A stretch of DNA of 64,000 nucleotides from Pseudomonas pseudonitroreducens (GTDB lineage: Bacteria; Pseudomonadota; Gammaproteobacteria; Pseudomonadales; Pseudomonadaceae). The DNA lies in the NCBI RefSeq assembly GCF_021603645.1, contig NZ_BQHJ01000003.1, positions 248,001 through 312,000 of the forward strand, written 5' to 3'. Positions 1 through 9,010 of the stretch are shown here, in pieces. Both the position numbers and the translations under genes were made by a program. A model generated the notes under the pieces. That model had not been told where the DNA came from. It did no database searches and saw only the letters and a list, made by a program, of their open reading frames with translations. Numbering within the stretch: position 1 is the first letter of the stretch; every line of letters begins with the position of its first letter.

Positions 1-254
1 TCGGCGCGGGCCTGCTCGTCGGGGTCGCCGGTGGCGGCCTGCATGTCGGCCAGTCCGACCTGTGCGTCGGCGTAACCCATGGTCGCCAGGGCCTGGAAGT
101 TGGCCTGGGCGGTGGCGATGTCGCCGCGCTCCAGGGCTTCCTGGGCCAGTCGCTGGTCGGGCAGGCCGGCGCAACCGGCAGCTGCGGCAATGGCCAGCGC
201 CAATCCAAGGTGTCGGGCCAGGTCCGGGGCGTGTCGCAAGACAGGTCGATTCAT
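1..254 (-). CDS. algK: Alginate secretion lipoprotein AlgK, 5' part only
   Basis: Only the first 84 codons are in the window; the gene continues past base 1. The protein begins MNRPVLRHAPDL and has a hydrophobic stretch ending in a lipobox-like AAAGC at about residues 24-28, so it should be a lipoprotein. After the Cys come helical TPR/Sel1-type repeats (ALERGDIATAQANFQALA), as in AlgK. In P. aeruginosa AlgK is the outer-membrane TPR lipoprotein that helps place the AlgE porin and bridges the alginate secretion complex. Its start lies 13 bases after the alg44 stop, the expected operon order algD-alg8-alg44-algK. Identification rests on position plus the lipoprotein/TPR start. Confidence 0.88.
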   Translation of the reverse strand, partial: MNRPVLRHAPDLARHLGLALAIAAAAGCAGLPDQRLAQEALERGDIATAQANFQALATMGYADAQVGLADMQAATGDPDEQARA

Positions 255-267
255 GCGGGCAGTCCTC

Positions 268-1440
268 TTAGCGAGCGGTGGCCAGGGCCATCGCCTTGTT
301 CAGCAGGGTGCGGCCCGGCAGGCCGCCGATGCTGACTTCAGTCGGGCGGCCAGCCATCTGGCTGTCGAGCGGCTGGTCGGGGGTGATCTGCACGCGGATT
401 TCCGAGGACAGGTCACCGTCCACCGGTGCGGTGCGCAGGATGCGGCCGCCGCGTACTTCGCTGTCGCCGGCGACCTGGAAGTTCACGTGGGTGCCCGGCG
501 AGAGTTCGGCGGCGTTGCGGTAGGGGAAGCGCGCCTCGACGGTGGCGGTGCTGTCACGCGGGGTCAGGGTGAAGATCACGTCGCCCTTGTTGGCGAACTG
601 CCCATTGGCGACGCGCTGCTCGACCACGCGGCAATCGCACGGACTGGTCAGGGTGCCTTTCATCTGGTGGCCGAAGAGCTTCTCGATATTGCTCGGGTTG
701 AGCTGTTCTTCGGTCAGGTTGCCCTTGAGCAGGTCCAGCAGGTTGGCGGAGAAGGAGGCGATCGGCGCGCCCTTGGCGACTTCCGCGCCCGGCTCCACCA
801 GGCTTTCCACGGTGCCCTCGCGGGGCATGGTGATCTGCTGGTTGGCCACGCTGACCACGCCCGAATCGGCATGGGTGACGAAGTACAGGTTGTAGATCTG
901 GTTGAGGATCACCGCGAAGGCGCCGACGCCGACCACGAAGATCGCGGTGCTCACGGTGACGGCGCGGAAGCGCCCGAAGAAGCCCATGCCGCCGGAGCCT
1001 GCGCCGTGCTTGCGGGCCTTGGTGAAGTTCTCGCGCTGCAGGGTGTTGAGCATGTCGCCGACGCTGATCACCTCGCCTGCCAGGTAGGAGGTGATCAGGT
1101 AGCGCAGGGCAGCGATCTCGCGTGGCTTCAGGTGCTGGAATTCGCAACCGACGCGGCCGCTGTCGCGGTCGTAGGAGCGCACCTGGAATTCCACTTCCAG
1201 GGAGAAGCTGATGCTGTCGATCTGGAACAGCAGCTTGCCCTTGTGCAGGTCGCCGACCTGTACCGGAGTGTTGTTCGCCGAGGCGAACGCGAAGCCACCG
1301 GCGGACAGGTCCAGCAGGCGCGCATCGACACCTTCGCGGTTGCCCCCGATGTAGCGGATGCGCGCGGGCAGCTTGACCCTGGCGTGCTGGCGCTGGGCTT
1401 CGGATTCATGCACGACATTGACGTTGACGGCGGTATTCAT
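268..1440 (-). CDS. alg44: Alginate polymerase co-subunit Alg44, c-di-GMP receptor
   Basis: 390 aa, the usual Alg44 length. An N-terminal cytoplasmic PilZ domain (about residues 15-115) keeps the c-di-GMP ligands known from P. aeruginosa at the same positions: R17 and R21 (QRQHAR) and D44/S46 (LDLSAGG). One membrane helix follows at about 155-185 (STAIFVVGVGAFAVILN), then a periplasmic HlyD/MFP-like domain with a biotinyl-lipoyl-type hairpin. Alg44 senses c-di-GMP and activates polymerization by Alg8. The start is supported by AGGA about 10 nt upstream. It sits 36 bp after alg8 and 13 bp before algK in one operon. The conserved ligands indicate that alginate synthesis here is c-di-GMP dependent. 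Confidence 0.96.
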   Translation of the reverse strand: MNTAVNVNVVHESEAQRQHARVKLPARIRYIGGNREGVDARLLDLSAGGFAFASANNTPVQVGDLHKGKLLFQIDSISFSLEVEFQVRSYDRDSGRVGCEFQHLKPREIAALRYLITSYLAGEVISVGDMLNTLQRENFTKARKHGAGSGGMGFFGRFRAVTVSTAIFVVGVGAFAVILNQIYNLYFVTHADSGVVSVANQQITMPREGTVESLVEPGAEVAKGAPIASFSANLLDLLKGNLTEEQLNPSNIEKLFGHQMKGTLTSPCDCRVVEQRVANGQFANKGDVIFTLTPRDSTATVEARFPYRNAAELSPGTHVNFQVAGDSEVRGGRILRTAPVDGDLSSEIRVQITPDQPLDSQMAGRPTEVSIGGLPGRTLLNKAMALATAR

Positions 1441-1476
1441 GAGGTCGAGTCCTGTTCGTAGCTAATAGGAAGTCGG

Positions 1477-2958
1477 TCAGACGATGGTCAGCAGTACGGC
1501 GACGAAAACGCTGGCCGCGGAAAAGGTCATGGCGCGCGAGGACCAGGTGTTGAACCAGCGCTGGAAGCTGGCCAGGCCGCGATCGAGCTTGGTGTTCTGG
1601 CGGGTCCAGGACTGCTGGTCGAGGCGGAAGAACACGTAGATCTTCACCAGGGCGCCGACGATCTGGTTGTAATAGAGGATCGCCGGGTAGGCCGGCCCGA
1701 TGTGGTGGCCCGACAGCGACAGCAGCAGGGTCAGCACGAAGCGGGTGATGCCGATCCACAGCAGGTAGATGAGCAGGAAGGCGATGCTGTACTTGATGCT
1801 GGCGATGATCGCGGCGACCAGGCCGAGCAGGCAGGTCCACATCGACAGGCGCTGGTCGAACAGCACCACGCTGGTGAACCAGCCCAGGCGCTGCGGGCCC
1901 AGGGCCAGGGCGCGGGAGTTCTGCCGCAGGTTGTTGCCGTACCAGCGGAACATCAGTTTGCGGCTGGCCTTGATGAAGCTCTTCTCCGGCGGGTGCTCGA
2001 CCGTGTTGATCGCCGCGTCCGGCACGTAGAAGGTGTCGTAGCCCAGGCGCATCAGGCTGTACCAGCTGGACTTGTCGTCGCCGGTGAGGAACTGGAAGCG
2101 GCCCAGGCGCCAGTGGTCCAGGTGGTCGCTTTCGACGTCGGTGATGAAGTCCGGGTCGGTGACCACGGCAGCGCGGAATACCGACATGCGCCCGGTCATG
2201 GTCAGCACGCGCTTGGACAGGGCCATGGAGCACATGTTGATGTGGCGCTGAGCGAAGCGCAGCTTGTGCCACTCGCTCATCACGTAGCTGCCGCGCACTT
2301 CGCAGAATTCGTTGGTGGTCAGGCCGCCGACGTTGGGGAAGAGCTTGAACCAGGGCACGGTCTTCTTCACCACGCCGGGTTCGAGCACGGTGTCGCCGTC
2401 GATCACCGCGACTACCGCGTGTTCGTCCGGCAGGTGGCGGGAGATGGCACGGAAGCCGTGGGCCAGGCCGTCGCGCTTGCCGGTGCCGGGGATGCGCACG
2501 AAGTCGAGCTTGACGTGGTCCGGCGGGTTGAGCTTCTGCCACTGCTGCTTGATCAGCACCTCATCGGACATCTCGACGATGGAGCACACCACGGTGGTGG
2601 GGTAGCCGCAGGCAATGGCTTCTTCGATGACCGAGCGATAGACCATGGAGGTGGTCAGCGCGTCGATGCGGAAACTGGTGACCATCAGGTACACGTGGGA
2701 CGGGTCGGCCGCGTCGCCGAGCTTGCGCACCTTGCGCCGGTAGTGCGGGTAGACCAGGTAGAGGAACAGCATGCCGCGCAGGAAGTGCAGGCCACCCATG
2801 GAATAGCGCCAGATACCGACCGCGCCGATCAGCAGCAGGAAGTCCTTGGACTCGGCGTCGAATACGGTCGGTGGCACCAGCAGCGCCAGCAGCATCAGCA
2901 GGCTGAGAAAGACCAGCCAGCCGGTGGCTTCACCGATCACTCGTTTGTAGGTTTCCAT
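1477..2958 (-). CDS. alg8: Alginate polymerase glycosyltransferase Alg8
   Basis: Inner-membrane family-2 glycosyltransferase that polymerizes GDP-mannuronate into polymannuronate. With the start at 2958 ([17 protein letters not shown]) it is 493 aa, about the size of P. aeruginosa Alg8. It has two N-terminal membrane helices, a cytosolic GT-A domain with the DGDT metal motif ([11 protein letters not shown]), the acceptor-side motif [11 protein letters not shown], the KLMFRWYG segment and several C-terminal membrane helices. An in-frame ATG at 3039 would add 27 polar residues; neither start has a good Shine-Dalgarno sequence, and 2958 was chosen because it begins where the family similarity begins. 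It lies between algD and alg44. Confidence 0.95.
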   Translation of the reverse strand: METYKRVIGEATGWLVFLSLLMLLALLVPPTVFDAESKDFLLLIGAVGIWRYSMGGLHFLRGMLFLYLVYPHYRRKVRKLGDAADPSHVYLMVTSFRIDALTTSMVYRSVIEEAIACGYPTTVVCSIVEMSDEVLIKQQWQKLNPPDHVKLDFVRIPGTGKRDGLAHGFRAISRHLPDEHAVVAVIDGDTVLEPGVVKKTVPWFKLFPNVGGLTTNEFCEVRGSYVMSEWHKLRFAQRHINMCSMALSKRVLTMTGRMSVFRAAVVTDPDFITDVESDHLDHWRLGRFQFLTGDDKSSWYSLMRLGYDTFYVPDAAINTVEHPPEKSFIKASRKLMFRWYGNNLRQNSRALALGPQRLGWFTSVVLFDQRLSMWTCLLGLVAAIIASIKYSIAFLLIYLLWIGITRFVLTLLLSLSGHHIGPAYPAILYYNQIVGALVKIYVFFRLDQQSWTRQNTKLDRGLASFQRWFNTWSSRAMTFSAASVFVAVLLTIV

Positions 2959-3170
2959 CGTCGTCTGTCCGTCTGGTGGGGCTTGGTTACCGGCCCGCTG
3001 GGCGGGTCGGTAACCGGCGCTTTTGGTTTCTGAAGGCATGGACTCGATTGAGCGAGCTAGAGTCCGGTTAGGCGGAGAGGGACGAGGAAGTGGAGTTCAC
3101 TGAAGTGAATGAGCATTTCCGAGTTCCTCTCCAACGACACCGGGCCGACGCGCAGCCAATCGAAACCCAA

Positions 3171-4481
3171 TTACCAGCAGATGCCTTCGGCGCGGTCGTC
3201 TGTGACACTCGGCATGAAGCCGATCAGGTCGACGACCTTCTTGCCCGCGGGTGCCTTGTTCACCACGTCGACGAACAGCTCGTCGCCGTTGCCCAGTACC
3301 AGCACGTCGGAGGTCTTCACCACGGCGTCCAGGTCCGAGACCAGCAGCGAGGAGACATGCGGGATCTTCGCTTCGATGTACTCCTTGTTCGCGCCATGGA
3401 CGCGGGCGTACTCGACGTTGCGGTCGAAGATCTGCAGCTCGTAGCCCTTGCCGATGAGCATCTCGGCCAGCTCCACCAGCGGGCTTTCGCGCAGGTCATC
3501 GGTGCCGGACTTGAACGACAGGCCGAGCAGGCCGACCTTGCGGCTGCCGTGGGCGGCGATGATGTCGAAGGCCTTCTGCACCTGGTGCTGGTTGCTGCGC
3601 ATGATCGAGCCGAGCATCGGGTGTTCGATGTCCAGCTGGCTGGCGCGGTAGGTGAGGGCGCGGACGTCCTTGGGCAGGCAGGAGCCGCCGAAGGCGAAGC
3701 CGGGCTTCATGTAGTAGCGCGAGAGGTTCAGCTTGCGGTCCTGGCAGATCACGTCCATCACCTCGCGGCCGTCGACGCCGACTGCCTTGGCGATGTTGCC
3801 GATCTCGTTGGCGAAGGTGACCTTGGCGGCGTGCCAGACGTTGCAGGTGTACTTGATCATCTCCGCTACCTCGATGGTCTTGCGGATGATCGGCGCGTCC
3901 AGTTCGCGGTAGATTTCTTCCAGCAGGTCGCCGGTCTGGGCGTCCAGCTCACCGATGACGGTCATGGGCGGGAAGTCGTAGTCCTTGATCGCGGTGGATT
4001 CGCGCAGGAACTCCGGGTTGGTGCCCACGCCGAAGTCGGCGCCGGCCTTCTTGCCCGAGCAGTCCTCGATGATCGGGATCACCACGTTGTTCACGGTGCC
4101 CGGCAGCACGGTGCTGCGCACGACCACGGTGTGGCGCTCTTTCTTCTCGCGGATGGCGTAGCCGATCTCGCGGCACACGGACTCGATGTAGCCCAGGTCG
4201 AGGTCGCCGTTCTTCTTGCTCGGGGTGCCGACGCAGATGAACGACACGTCGGTATCCAGTACGGCCTTCTTGAAGTCGGTGGTGCCGGACAGGCGACCGG
4301 TGCGGATGCCCTGTTGCAGCAGCGGCTCCAGACCCGGTTCGACGATAGGCGACTTCCCGTTGTTGATCAGATCGATCTTGGTGGTGGACACATCCACCCC
4401 AACGACTTCATGGCCTCGTGCGGACAGGCAGCCGGCACATACTGCGCCAACATACCCAAGACCAAAGATGCTGATACGCAT
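3171..4481 (-). CDS. algD: GDP-mannose 6-dehydrogenase AlgD
   Basis: Makes GDP-mannuronic acid from GDP-mannose with two NAD+, the committed step of alginate synthesis. 436 aa, the same length as P. aeruginosa AlgD. The N-terminal Rossmann motif is GLGYVGAVCAG (residues 7-17), and the catalytic cysteine is C268 in GGSCLPKD. Start 4481 (MRISIFGLGYVG) has GAAGAGG upstream; the longer open frame to 4643 is not needed. It is the first gene of the alg operon. The region upstream is unusually long, AT-rich and gene-free, as expected for the heavily regulated algD promoter. Confidence 0.98.
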   Translation of the reverse strand: MRISIFGLGYVGAVCAGCLSARGHEVVGVDVSTTKIDLINNGKSPIVEPGLEPLLQQGIRTGRLSGTTDFKKAVLDTDVSFICVGTPSKKNGDLDLGYIESVCREIGYAIREKKERHTVVVRSTVLPGTVNNVVIPIIEDCSGKKAGADFGVGTNPEFLRESTAIKDYDFPPMTVIGELDAQTGDLLEEIYRELDAPIIRKTIEVAEMIKYTCNVWHAAKVTFANEIGNIAKAVGVDGREVMDVICQDRKLNLSRYYMKPGFAFGGSCLPKDVRALTYRASQLDIEHPMLGSIMRSNQHQVQKAFDIIAAHGSRKVGLLGLSFKSGTDDLRESPLVELAEMLIGKGYELQIFDRNVEYARVHGANKEYIEAKIPHVSSLLVSDLDAVVKTSDVLVLGNGDELFVDVVNKAPAGKKVVDLIGFMPSVTDDRAEGICW

Positions 4482-5394
4482 CGCATTCACCTCTTCAATG
4501 GTCGAACTGTTTAAAGTTGCCCGGTAGGGCGATTTATTCAGGTTGAGCGAACCCCCGGAGTTCACTGAAAAGTGCTCTCCGTACTTCCTTCCAGGCAGGC
4601 ATGGGAATCGAGTGCTAAACTTCAGAGCACAGTCTGGGTGCAAACTTTTTATGTTTGCCCTGTTATGTTTCAGGCAGGTTGCAAAGTTGGTGCGGCGTCT
4701 GCCTGGCGTGCTCCAGTTTGGTTAGATGATTGCCTCTTCATCTGAAAAGTTCAGTGATTTCATTGAGTTGTGGTTTTTCTGGAAGGTCGGCAAGAACTTG
4801 TCGAAATATCCTCAGAACCAAACTCCAATTTCCATCGAGGCATTTTTGTTTTGCCAACGATGGTCGTTGCGCAAATAGGATTTATCCGAAATGCGGTTAG
4901 TTCCTTCCGCCCATCTCGCCTTTGAAATCATTTGAAATATCCATTTGATATCACTTGATGCTGCACTAATGGCAAAACACGGATTGTCTTTGCCAGTGCA
5001 AAGTGCAATGTCTGGGAAAGTTCCATTGAAATTTTCGTTAAAAACGACCGTGTATCGTCGTCAAGACATTCGTTCAGCTGCCGTTCAGCTTTCTCTCTTG
5101 CAAAGTGCAATCGTGAAATGCATGTCATGGCCAAAGGCTGTTAATGGCCAATGGATTACAAGGCAGGGAGCGAATCAGGACGATTTCCATCCTTCCGACG
5201 GGTTCGGGCGGGCGAAAAAATTTCTCACGATTAATCCTGAAGCGGACGAACGGTCATTGAGCCCCTTCCTGCTGTGTGGACATTCGGGGTTTTTTTGAGC
5301 AGGAAACGTACAGTTCAGCCCCGTGTGACCGGGCAGTCCCATGGTCAATGGCTTACAGGCCACTTGGAATCAGCCGTCCTCGCCGCCCTTTTCT
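4482..5394 (-). promoter_or_regulatory. algD: Long AT-rich algD upstream control region
   Basis: About 0.9 kb with no credible gene, clearly more AT-rich than its neighbours. In P. aeruginosa the algD promoter is similarly long and binds AlgR far upstream as well as AlgB, AmrZ and IHF, with AlgU (sigma-22) at the core. An exact AlgR box is present at 5245-5253 (minus). Two GAACTT hexamers on the minus strand (4752-4747 and about 5023-5018) resemble the AlgU -35 element, but neither has a convincing TCTGA at 16-17 bp, so the core promoter is not placed. Open frames here are short and lack ribosome binding sites. Confidence 0.7.
5245..5253 (-). promoter_or_regulatory. AlgR binding box CCGTTCGTC
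   Basis: Exact match on the minus strand to the AlgR consensus CCGTTCGTC, about 770 bp upstream of the algD start codon. The far-upstream AlgR sites of P. aeruginosa algD lie at a comparable distance. No second exact copy was seen in the region. Confidence 0.65.
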
Positions 5395-5470
5395 TGTAGG
5401 AGCGAGCTTGCTCGCGAACCTCCTGCGATCTATGAAGCGAAAGCGGTTCGCGAGCAAGCTCGCTCCTACA
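5395..5470. repeat. REP pair (REPIN), head-to-head
   Basis: GTAGGAGCGAGCTTGCTCGC at the left and its inverted copy ending in CTCGCTCCTACA at the right, about 30 bp apart. This is the classic Pseudomonas REPIN: two REP hairpins that can also pair with each other. It is extragenic, between yaaA and the algD control region. No RAYT transposase lies in the window. Confidence 0.92.
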
Positions 5471-5511
5471 TAAAGCAGGGCGGCTGCCAAGGACAGAGGG
5501 GGTGAAACGAG

Positions 5512-5547
5512 AACGGGAGCCCATCCACGACTGGAAAGGCTCCCGTT
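5512..5547 (-). terminator. Probable terminator of yaaA
   Basis: Inverted repeat AACGGGAGCC (5512-5521) / GGCTCCCGTT (5538-5547), 20 bp past the yaaA stop on the minus strand, followed by CTCGTTTC. The stem is strong and the T-run weak. Confidence 0.5.
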
Positions 5548-5566
5548 TGGTGCAACACAAGGTGGG

Positions 5567-6346
5567 TCAGTCTTCAGCGTGGTCGCGCAGGAATACCAGC
5601 TGGTCAGCCTTGGAGTGCTTGGCGCTGTAGGCGTAGCCCGCGTAGTTGAAGTCCTTCAGGCCTTCGGGGTTGCTCAGGCGCTCCTTGATCACGTAGCGCG
5701 CCATCATCCCGCGGGCCTTCTTGGCGTAGAAGCTGATGATCTTGTACTGGCCGTTCTTCAGGTCCTTGAACTCGGTGTCGATCACCCGCGCGTTCAGCGC
5801 CTTGCGCTTCACCGCGCCGAAGTATTCGTTGGAGGCCAGATTCAGCAGTACGTCGTCACCCTGCTCGGCCAGGGACTCGTTCAGCCAGCCGCTGATGCGC
5901 TCGCCCCAGAAGGCATAGAGGTCCTTGCCGCGGGCGTTGGCCAGCTTGGTGCCCATTTCCAGGCGGTAGGGCTGCATCAGGTCCAGCGGCCGCAGCACGC
6001 CATAAAGGCCGGAAAGCATACGCAGATGCTGCTGGGCGAAATCGAAGTCGTCTTCGCTGAAGTCCTCGGCCTGCATGCCGGTGTAGACGTCGCCCTTGAA
6101 GGCCAGCAGCGCCTGCTTGGCGTTGGCCTGGGTGAACTCCGGGTGCCAGCTGCCGAAGCGCGCGGCGTTCAGGCCGGCCAGCTTGTCCGACAGGTGCATC
6201 AGCTCGGCGATCTGCGCCGGGGCCAGTTCCCGCAGGATGCCGATCAGTTCCTGGGCATCGTCCAGGTGCTCGGGCAGGGTGAAGCGCTGCGTCACCGGCG
6301 CGGTGTCGTAGTCCAGGGTCTTGGCGGGGGAAATCACCATCAGCAT
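5567..6346 (-). CDS. yaaA: Peroxide stress protein YaaA (UPF0246)
   Basis: 259 aa, typical YaaA length, with the family start [14 protein letters not shown] and the conserved segments [12 protein letters not shown] and [22 protein letters not shown]. In E. coli YaaA is an OxyR-regulated DNA-binding protein that lowers free iron and limits oxidative damage during hydrogen peroxide stress. Start 6346 is set by AGGAGAC 7 nt upstream; the 19-residue in-frame extension lacks family support. It is transcribed alone, away from the PhoH-type gene, with a terminator-like hairpin downstream. From memory, P. aeruginosa also carries a YaaA gene beside algD. Confidence 0.93.
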   Translation of the reverse strand: MLMVISPAKTLDYDTAPVTQRFTLPEHLDDAQELIGILRELAPAQIAELMHLSDKLAGLNAARFGSWHPEFTQANAKQALLAFKGDVYTGMQAEDFSEDDFDFAQQHLRMLSGLYGVLRPLDLMQPYRLEMGTKLANARGKDLYAFWGERISGWLNESLAEQGDDVLLNLASNEYFGAVKRKALNARVIDTEFKDLKNGQYKIISFYAKKARGMMARYVIKERLSNPEGLKDFNYAGYAYSAKHSKADQLVFLRDHAED

Positions 6347-6403
6347 CGTGCGGTCTCCTACAAGCGAGCGGCGATTGTAAGGAGTCGCGGGCGTTGGCTC
6401 CAC

Positions 6404-6828
6404 CTATGGGGACGATTAGCTTCTCTATAGAGGCGGGCGCAGGACGCAAAGGCCCGGCCTGGTGCGGCTCGTGCTGTCGGGGCGGCGGGCTAAGGGACTG
6501 ATCCAGCGAGGGAAAGGCGGAGAATTGCGGGAGGTTGGACTCCTAAAACTAGCGCTGTCCGAGGCCCTCGCCAAGGTATTTCGTCGTACGACGAAAAAAA
6601 CTTTCTTAGGAAGGAAAAAGACTTTTTATCGTCATGTTTTTTCCTGTATTTGTTGAGACGTAGACCGCCGAACCCTGCAGACAGGTGGCGGCCCCGGCCC
6701 GGCCCGTCCTCTTATGCAGTTCTCTCGAACCCTGCCCTGATCCCAGGCTTCGAGAGCCGGTGGTTCGCAGCACGGCGGAGCGCTGTAGCGGCATTCCGTC
6801 GAACGCCCCCACAAGAGGTGACCCGCGT
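6404..6828. other. Intergenic region yaaA / phoH-like with a perfect palindrome
   Basis: 425 bp between divergent genes and therefore containing both promoters. The right half, from about 6575 to 6660, is A/T-rich (long A and T runs) and holds the perfect 18-bp palindrome at 6579-6596. No gene was recognised; open frames crossing it are shadows or upstream extensions of the phoH-like gene. Confidence 0.6.
6579..6596. promoter_or_regulatory. Perfect 18-bp palindrome, possible operator
   Basis: TTTCGTCGTACGACGAAA reads the same on both strands and is followed by a run of A. It lies in the divergent yaaA / phoH-like spacer. The size and symmetry suit a dimeric repressor such as a TetR-type protein, but I recognise no specific regulator. 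Read as RNA on the minus strand it would be a weak terminator (hairpin then T). Confidence 0.4.
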
Positions 6829-8220
6829 ATGGATGACCACGGACGCTCCCGCCCCACCCAGCCCACCTTGTACGTCCTCGACACCAACGTCCTGATCCAC
6901 GATCCCAACGCCTTGCTGAATTTCCAGGAGCACCACGTCGCCATCCCGATGACGGTGCTGGAGGAACTGGACAAGCTCAAGACCGGCAAACACACCGTAG
7001 CCGCGGAATGCCGCCAGGCGATCCGCCTGATCGACTCGGTGCTGGGCGAAGCCTCGCCCGAGCAAGTGGAGGATGGCGTACCCATCCAGCGCGGCAAGAG
7101 CGGCCCCTGTGGCAGCCTGTCGATCCTCATGAGCAAGCGCGCGGAGCCGATCACCTGGCTGCCCGAACACCTCAACGACAACAAGATCATCAATCAGCTG
7201 GTGGAACTGAAGAGCCGCCATAGCAGCAAGCGGGTGGTGCTGGTCACCAAGGACATCAACATGCGCCTGAAGGCGCGTGCCTGCGGGGTGTTCGCCGAGG
7301 ATTACCACACCGACCAGCTGGTCGATGACATCAACCTGCTGTCGCGCGGCTACCACTCGCTCAGTGGGTCGTTCTGGGACCGCGTCAGCAAGGTGGAGAC
7401 GCGCCAGGATCGCGGGCGGACCTGGCACCGCGTGCAACTCACCGACAACCTGCCGGCGGTGCACATCAACGAGTTCATCGTCGATGAGCAGGGCTTCGTC
7501 GGCTGGATCAAGGGCATCGACCAGGACGAGCTGACCATCCTCGACCTGCACCAGGAGCCGCTGCTGCACCAGGAAGCCTGGGGGCTGCGCCCGCGCGATG
7601 TCTACCAGTCGCTGGCGCTTTATGCGCTGCTGGACCCGGACATCCACCTGGTCAACCTGTCCGGCGCTGCCGGCTCGGGCAAGACCATCCTCGCCCTGGC
7701 GGCCGCCATCGAGCAGACCATGGTCACCAAACGCTACAAGCGCATCATCGCGACGCGCAGCGTGCAGGGGCTGGACGAGGACATCGGCTTCCTGCCCGGT
7801 ACCGAAGCCGAAAAGATGGAGCCCTGGCTCGGCGCGATTACCGACAACCTCGAAGCGCTGCATTCGGATGATGAGTGCACCCACGGCAGCGTCGACTACA
7901 TCCTCAGCAAGGTGCCACTGCAGTTCAAATCGCTGAACTACATCCGCGGCCGCAGCTTCCAGCAGAGCCTGATCCTCATCGACGAGTGCCAGAACCTCAC
8001 CCCGCACCAGATGAAGACCATCATCACTCGCGCGGGCAACGGTTCGAAGGTGGTCTGCCTGGGCAACCTGGCGCAGATCGATACCCCCTACCTGTCGGCC
8101 ACCAGCTCCGGCCTGACTTACCTGACCGAGCGTTTCAAGGACTTCCCCCACGGCGTGCACGTGACCCTGCAAGGGGTGCCGCGCTCGGTGCTGGCAGAGT
8201 TCGCCGAAGCGCACATGTAA
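6829..8220 (+). CDS. PIN-PhoH family ATPase (PhoH2/YlaK-like)
   Basis: 463 aa. The N-terminal PIN domain (about residues 10-150) begins LYVLDTNVLIHDP with its acidic metal ligands. The C-terminal PhoH ATPase (about 245-460) has Walker A GAAGSGKTILAL and Walker B LILIDECQNL. PIN-PhoH proteins of this type are described as sequence-specific RNA-unwinding ribonucleases, sometimes paired with a small antitoxin (PhoAT). No antitoxin-like small gene with a ribosome binding site was found upstream, so toxin activity cannot be claimed. Start 6829 follows AAGAGGTG at 9 nt. The gene ends in a strong intrinsic terminator before moaC, so it is probably not part of the moa operon. Confidence 0.9.
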   Translation: MDDHGRSRPTQPTLYVLDTNVLIHDPNALLNFQEHHVAIPMTVLEELDKLKTGKHTVAAECRQAIRLIDSVLGEASPEQVEDGVPIQRGKSGPCGSLSILMSKRAEPITWLPEHLNDNKIINQLVELKSRHSSKRVVLVTKDINMRLKARACGVFAEDYHTDQLVDDINLLSRGYHSLSGSFWDRVSKVETRQDRGRTWHRVQLTDNLPAVHINEFIVDEQGFVGWIKGIDQDELTILDLHQEPLLHQEAWGLRPRDVYQSLALYALLDPDIHLVNLSGAAGSGKTILALAAAIEQTMVTKRYKRIIATRSVQGLDEDIGFLPGTEAEKMEPWLGAITDNLEALHSDDECTHGSVDYILSKVPLQFKSLNYIRGRSFQQSLILIDECQNLTPHQMKTIITRAGNGSKVVCLGNLAQIDTPYLSATSSGLTYLTERFKDFPHGVHVTLQGVPRSVLAEFAEAHM

Positions 8221-8242
8221 GCCACCTTCACTCACTCAGCAG

Positions 8243-8270
8243 GGCCCGCCATCTGGCGGGCCTCTTTATT
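8243..8270 (+). terminator. Intrinsic terminator after the phoH-like gene
   Basis: Perfect 8-bp stem GGCCCGCC-atct-GGCGGGCC followed by TCTTTATT, starting 23 bp after the stop codon. Confidence 0.85.
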
Positions 8271-8284
8271 CCTGCTTCCAGGCT

Positions 8285-8369
8285 GTTCGCGAGCAAGCTC
8301 GCTCCTACAAGAGCCTGTCGGGGCGGACCTGGAGGAAAGAGGGGGACGCCCAGTTCTTGCTCGCGAACC
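8285..8369. repeat. REP pair with one variant, insertion-bearing arm
   Basis: The left arm is a normal REP (TTCGCGAGCAAGCTCGCTCC..., 8285-8309). The right arm (8341-8369) reads GGGGGACGCCCAGTTCTTGC then TCGCGAACC. Compared with a normal REP it carries a 14-nt insertion, AACTGGGCGTCCCC on the other strand, at the hairpin apex. The same variant occurs at 14952 and 49031. Confidence 0.75.
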
Positions 8370-8405
8370 TCGGCGACGCAGGAGCTAACCCTCGCATACC
8401 TCTTC

Positions 8406-8415
8406 TTGTATACAA
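8406..8415. promoter_or_regulatory. Palindrome TTGTATACAA upstream of moaC
   Basis: Perfect 10-bp palindrome about 90 bp before the moaC start. It may be an operator (GntR-family boxes look like this) or simply contain the -10 element TATACA of the moaC promoter. No clear -35 was seen. Confidence 0.35.
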
Positions 8416-8503
8416 TCCTCCCTCCAACGCGCCGCTCGCCGGTCTGCCAGCCCCGCGAGTCGGGGTTAAACTGTTCCCCTGATTCTCCGGAGATTTCCCA
8501 CTC

Positions 8504-9010
8504 GTGCTGACCCATCTCGATTCCCAGGGCCGCGCCAACATGGTCGATGTCACCGAAAAAGCCGTGACCTCCCGTGAAGCCGTGGCCGAAGCCCGGGTGC
8601 GCATGCTCCCGGATACCCTCAAGCTGATCCAGGATGGCGGCCACCCCAAGGGCGATGTGTTCGCCGTGGCGCGCATCGCCGGCATCCAGGCCGCGAAGAA
8701 GACCCATGAACTGATCCCGCTGTGCCACCCGTTGCTGCTCACCAGTGTCAAGGTCGAGCTTTCCGCCGAGGGCACGGACACGGTGCACATCGTCGCCCGC
8801 TGCAAGCTGGCCGGGCAGACCGGCGTGGAGATGGAGGCGCTGACCGCTGCCAGTGTCGCCGCCCTGACCATCTACGACATGTGCAAGGCAGTGGACCGCG
8901 GCATGACCATCGAAAGCGTGCGTCTGCTGGAGAAACTCGGCGGCAAGAGCGGGCATTACGTGGCGAACGATAGCGTCGCTGACCAGAGCAGCGCAGGAGA
9001 CACCCCATGA
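8504..9010 (+). CDS. moaC: Cyclic pyranopterin monophosphate synthase MoaC
   Basis: 168 aa. It turns the 3',8-cyclo-GTP made by MoaA into cyclic pyranopterin monophosphate (cPMP), the first committed molybdenum cofactor step. Family motifs are [18 protein letters not shown] near the N-terminus, [13 protein letters not shown] and [20 protein letters not shown]. The start codon is GTG at 8504 with CCGGAG upstream. The stop overlaps the moaD start (ATGA at 9007), so moaC and moaD should be translationally coupled. First gene of a moaC-moaD-moaE unit; the partner moaA is 20 kb away behind narI. Confidence 0.97.
   Translation: MLTHLDSQGRANMVDVTEKAVTSREAVAEARVRMLPDTLKLIQDGGHPKGDVFAVARIAGIQAAKKTHELIPLCHPLLLTSVKVELSAEGTDTVHIVARCKLAGQTGVEMEALTAASVAALTIYDMCKAVDRGMTIESVRLLEKLGGKSGHYVANDSVADQSSAGDTP

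Noticed and set aside
79-1461. Long plus-strand open frame opposite alg44
   Set aside because: Shadow of a high-GC gene; the minus-strand frame has PilZ, membrane and HlyD features, while this one is low-complexity without a ribosome site.
4747-4752. GAACTT on the minus strand as the AlgU -35 of algD
   Set aside because: At 17 bp the next bases are TCATC, a poor match to TCTGA; the second GAACTT near 5020 is no better, so no core promoter was called.
4928-5134. 68-codon minus-strand ORF in the algD upstream region
   Set aside because: No ribosome site, atypical composition and no recognisable domain; lies within the control region.
6829-8220. PhoH-like gene as half of a PhoAT toxin-antitoxin pair
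   Set aside because: No small antitoxin ORF with a ribosome site overlaps or precedes it within the yaaA spacer.
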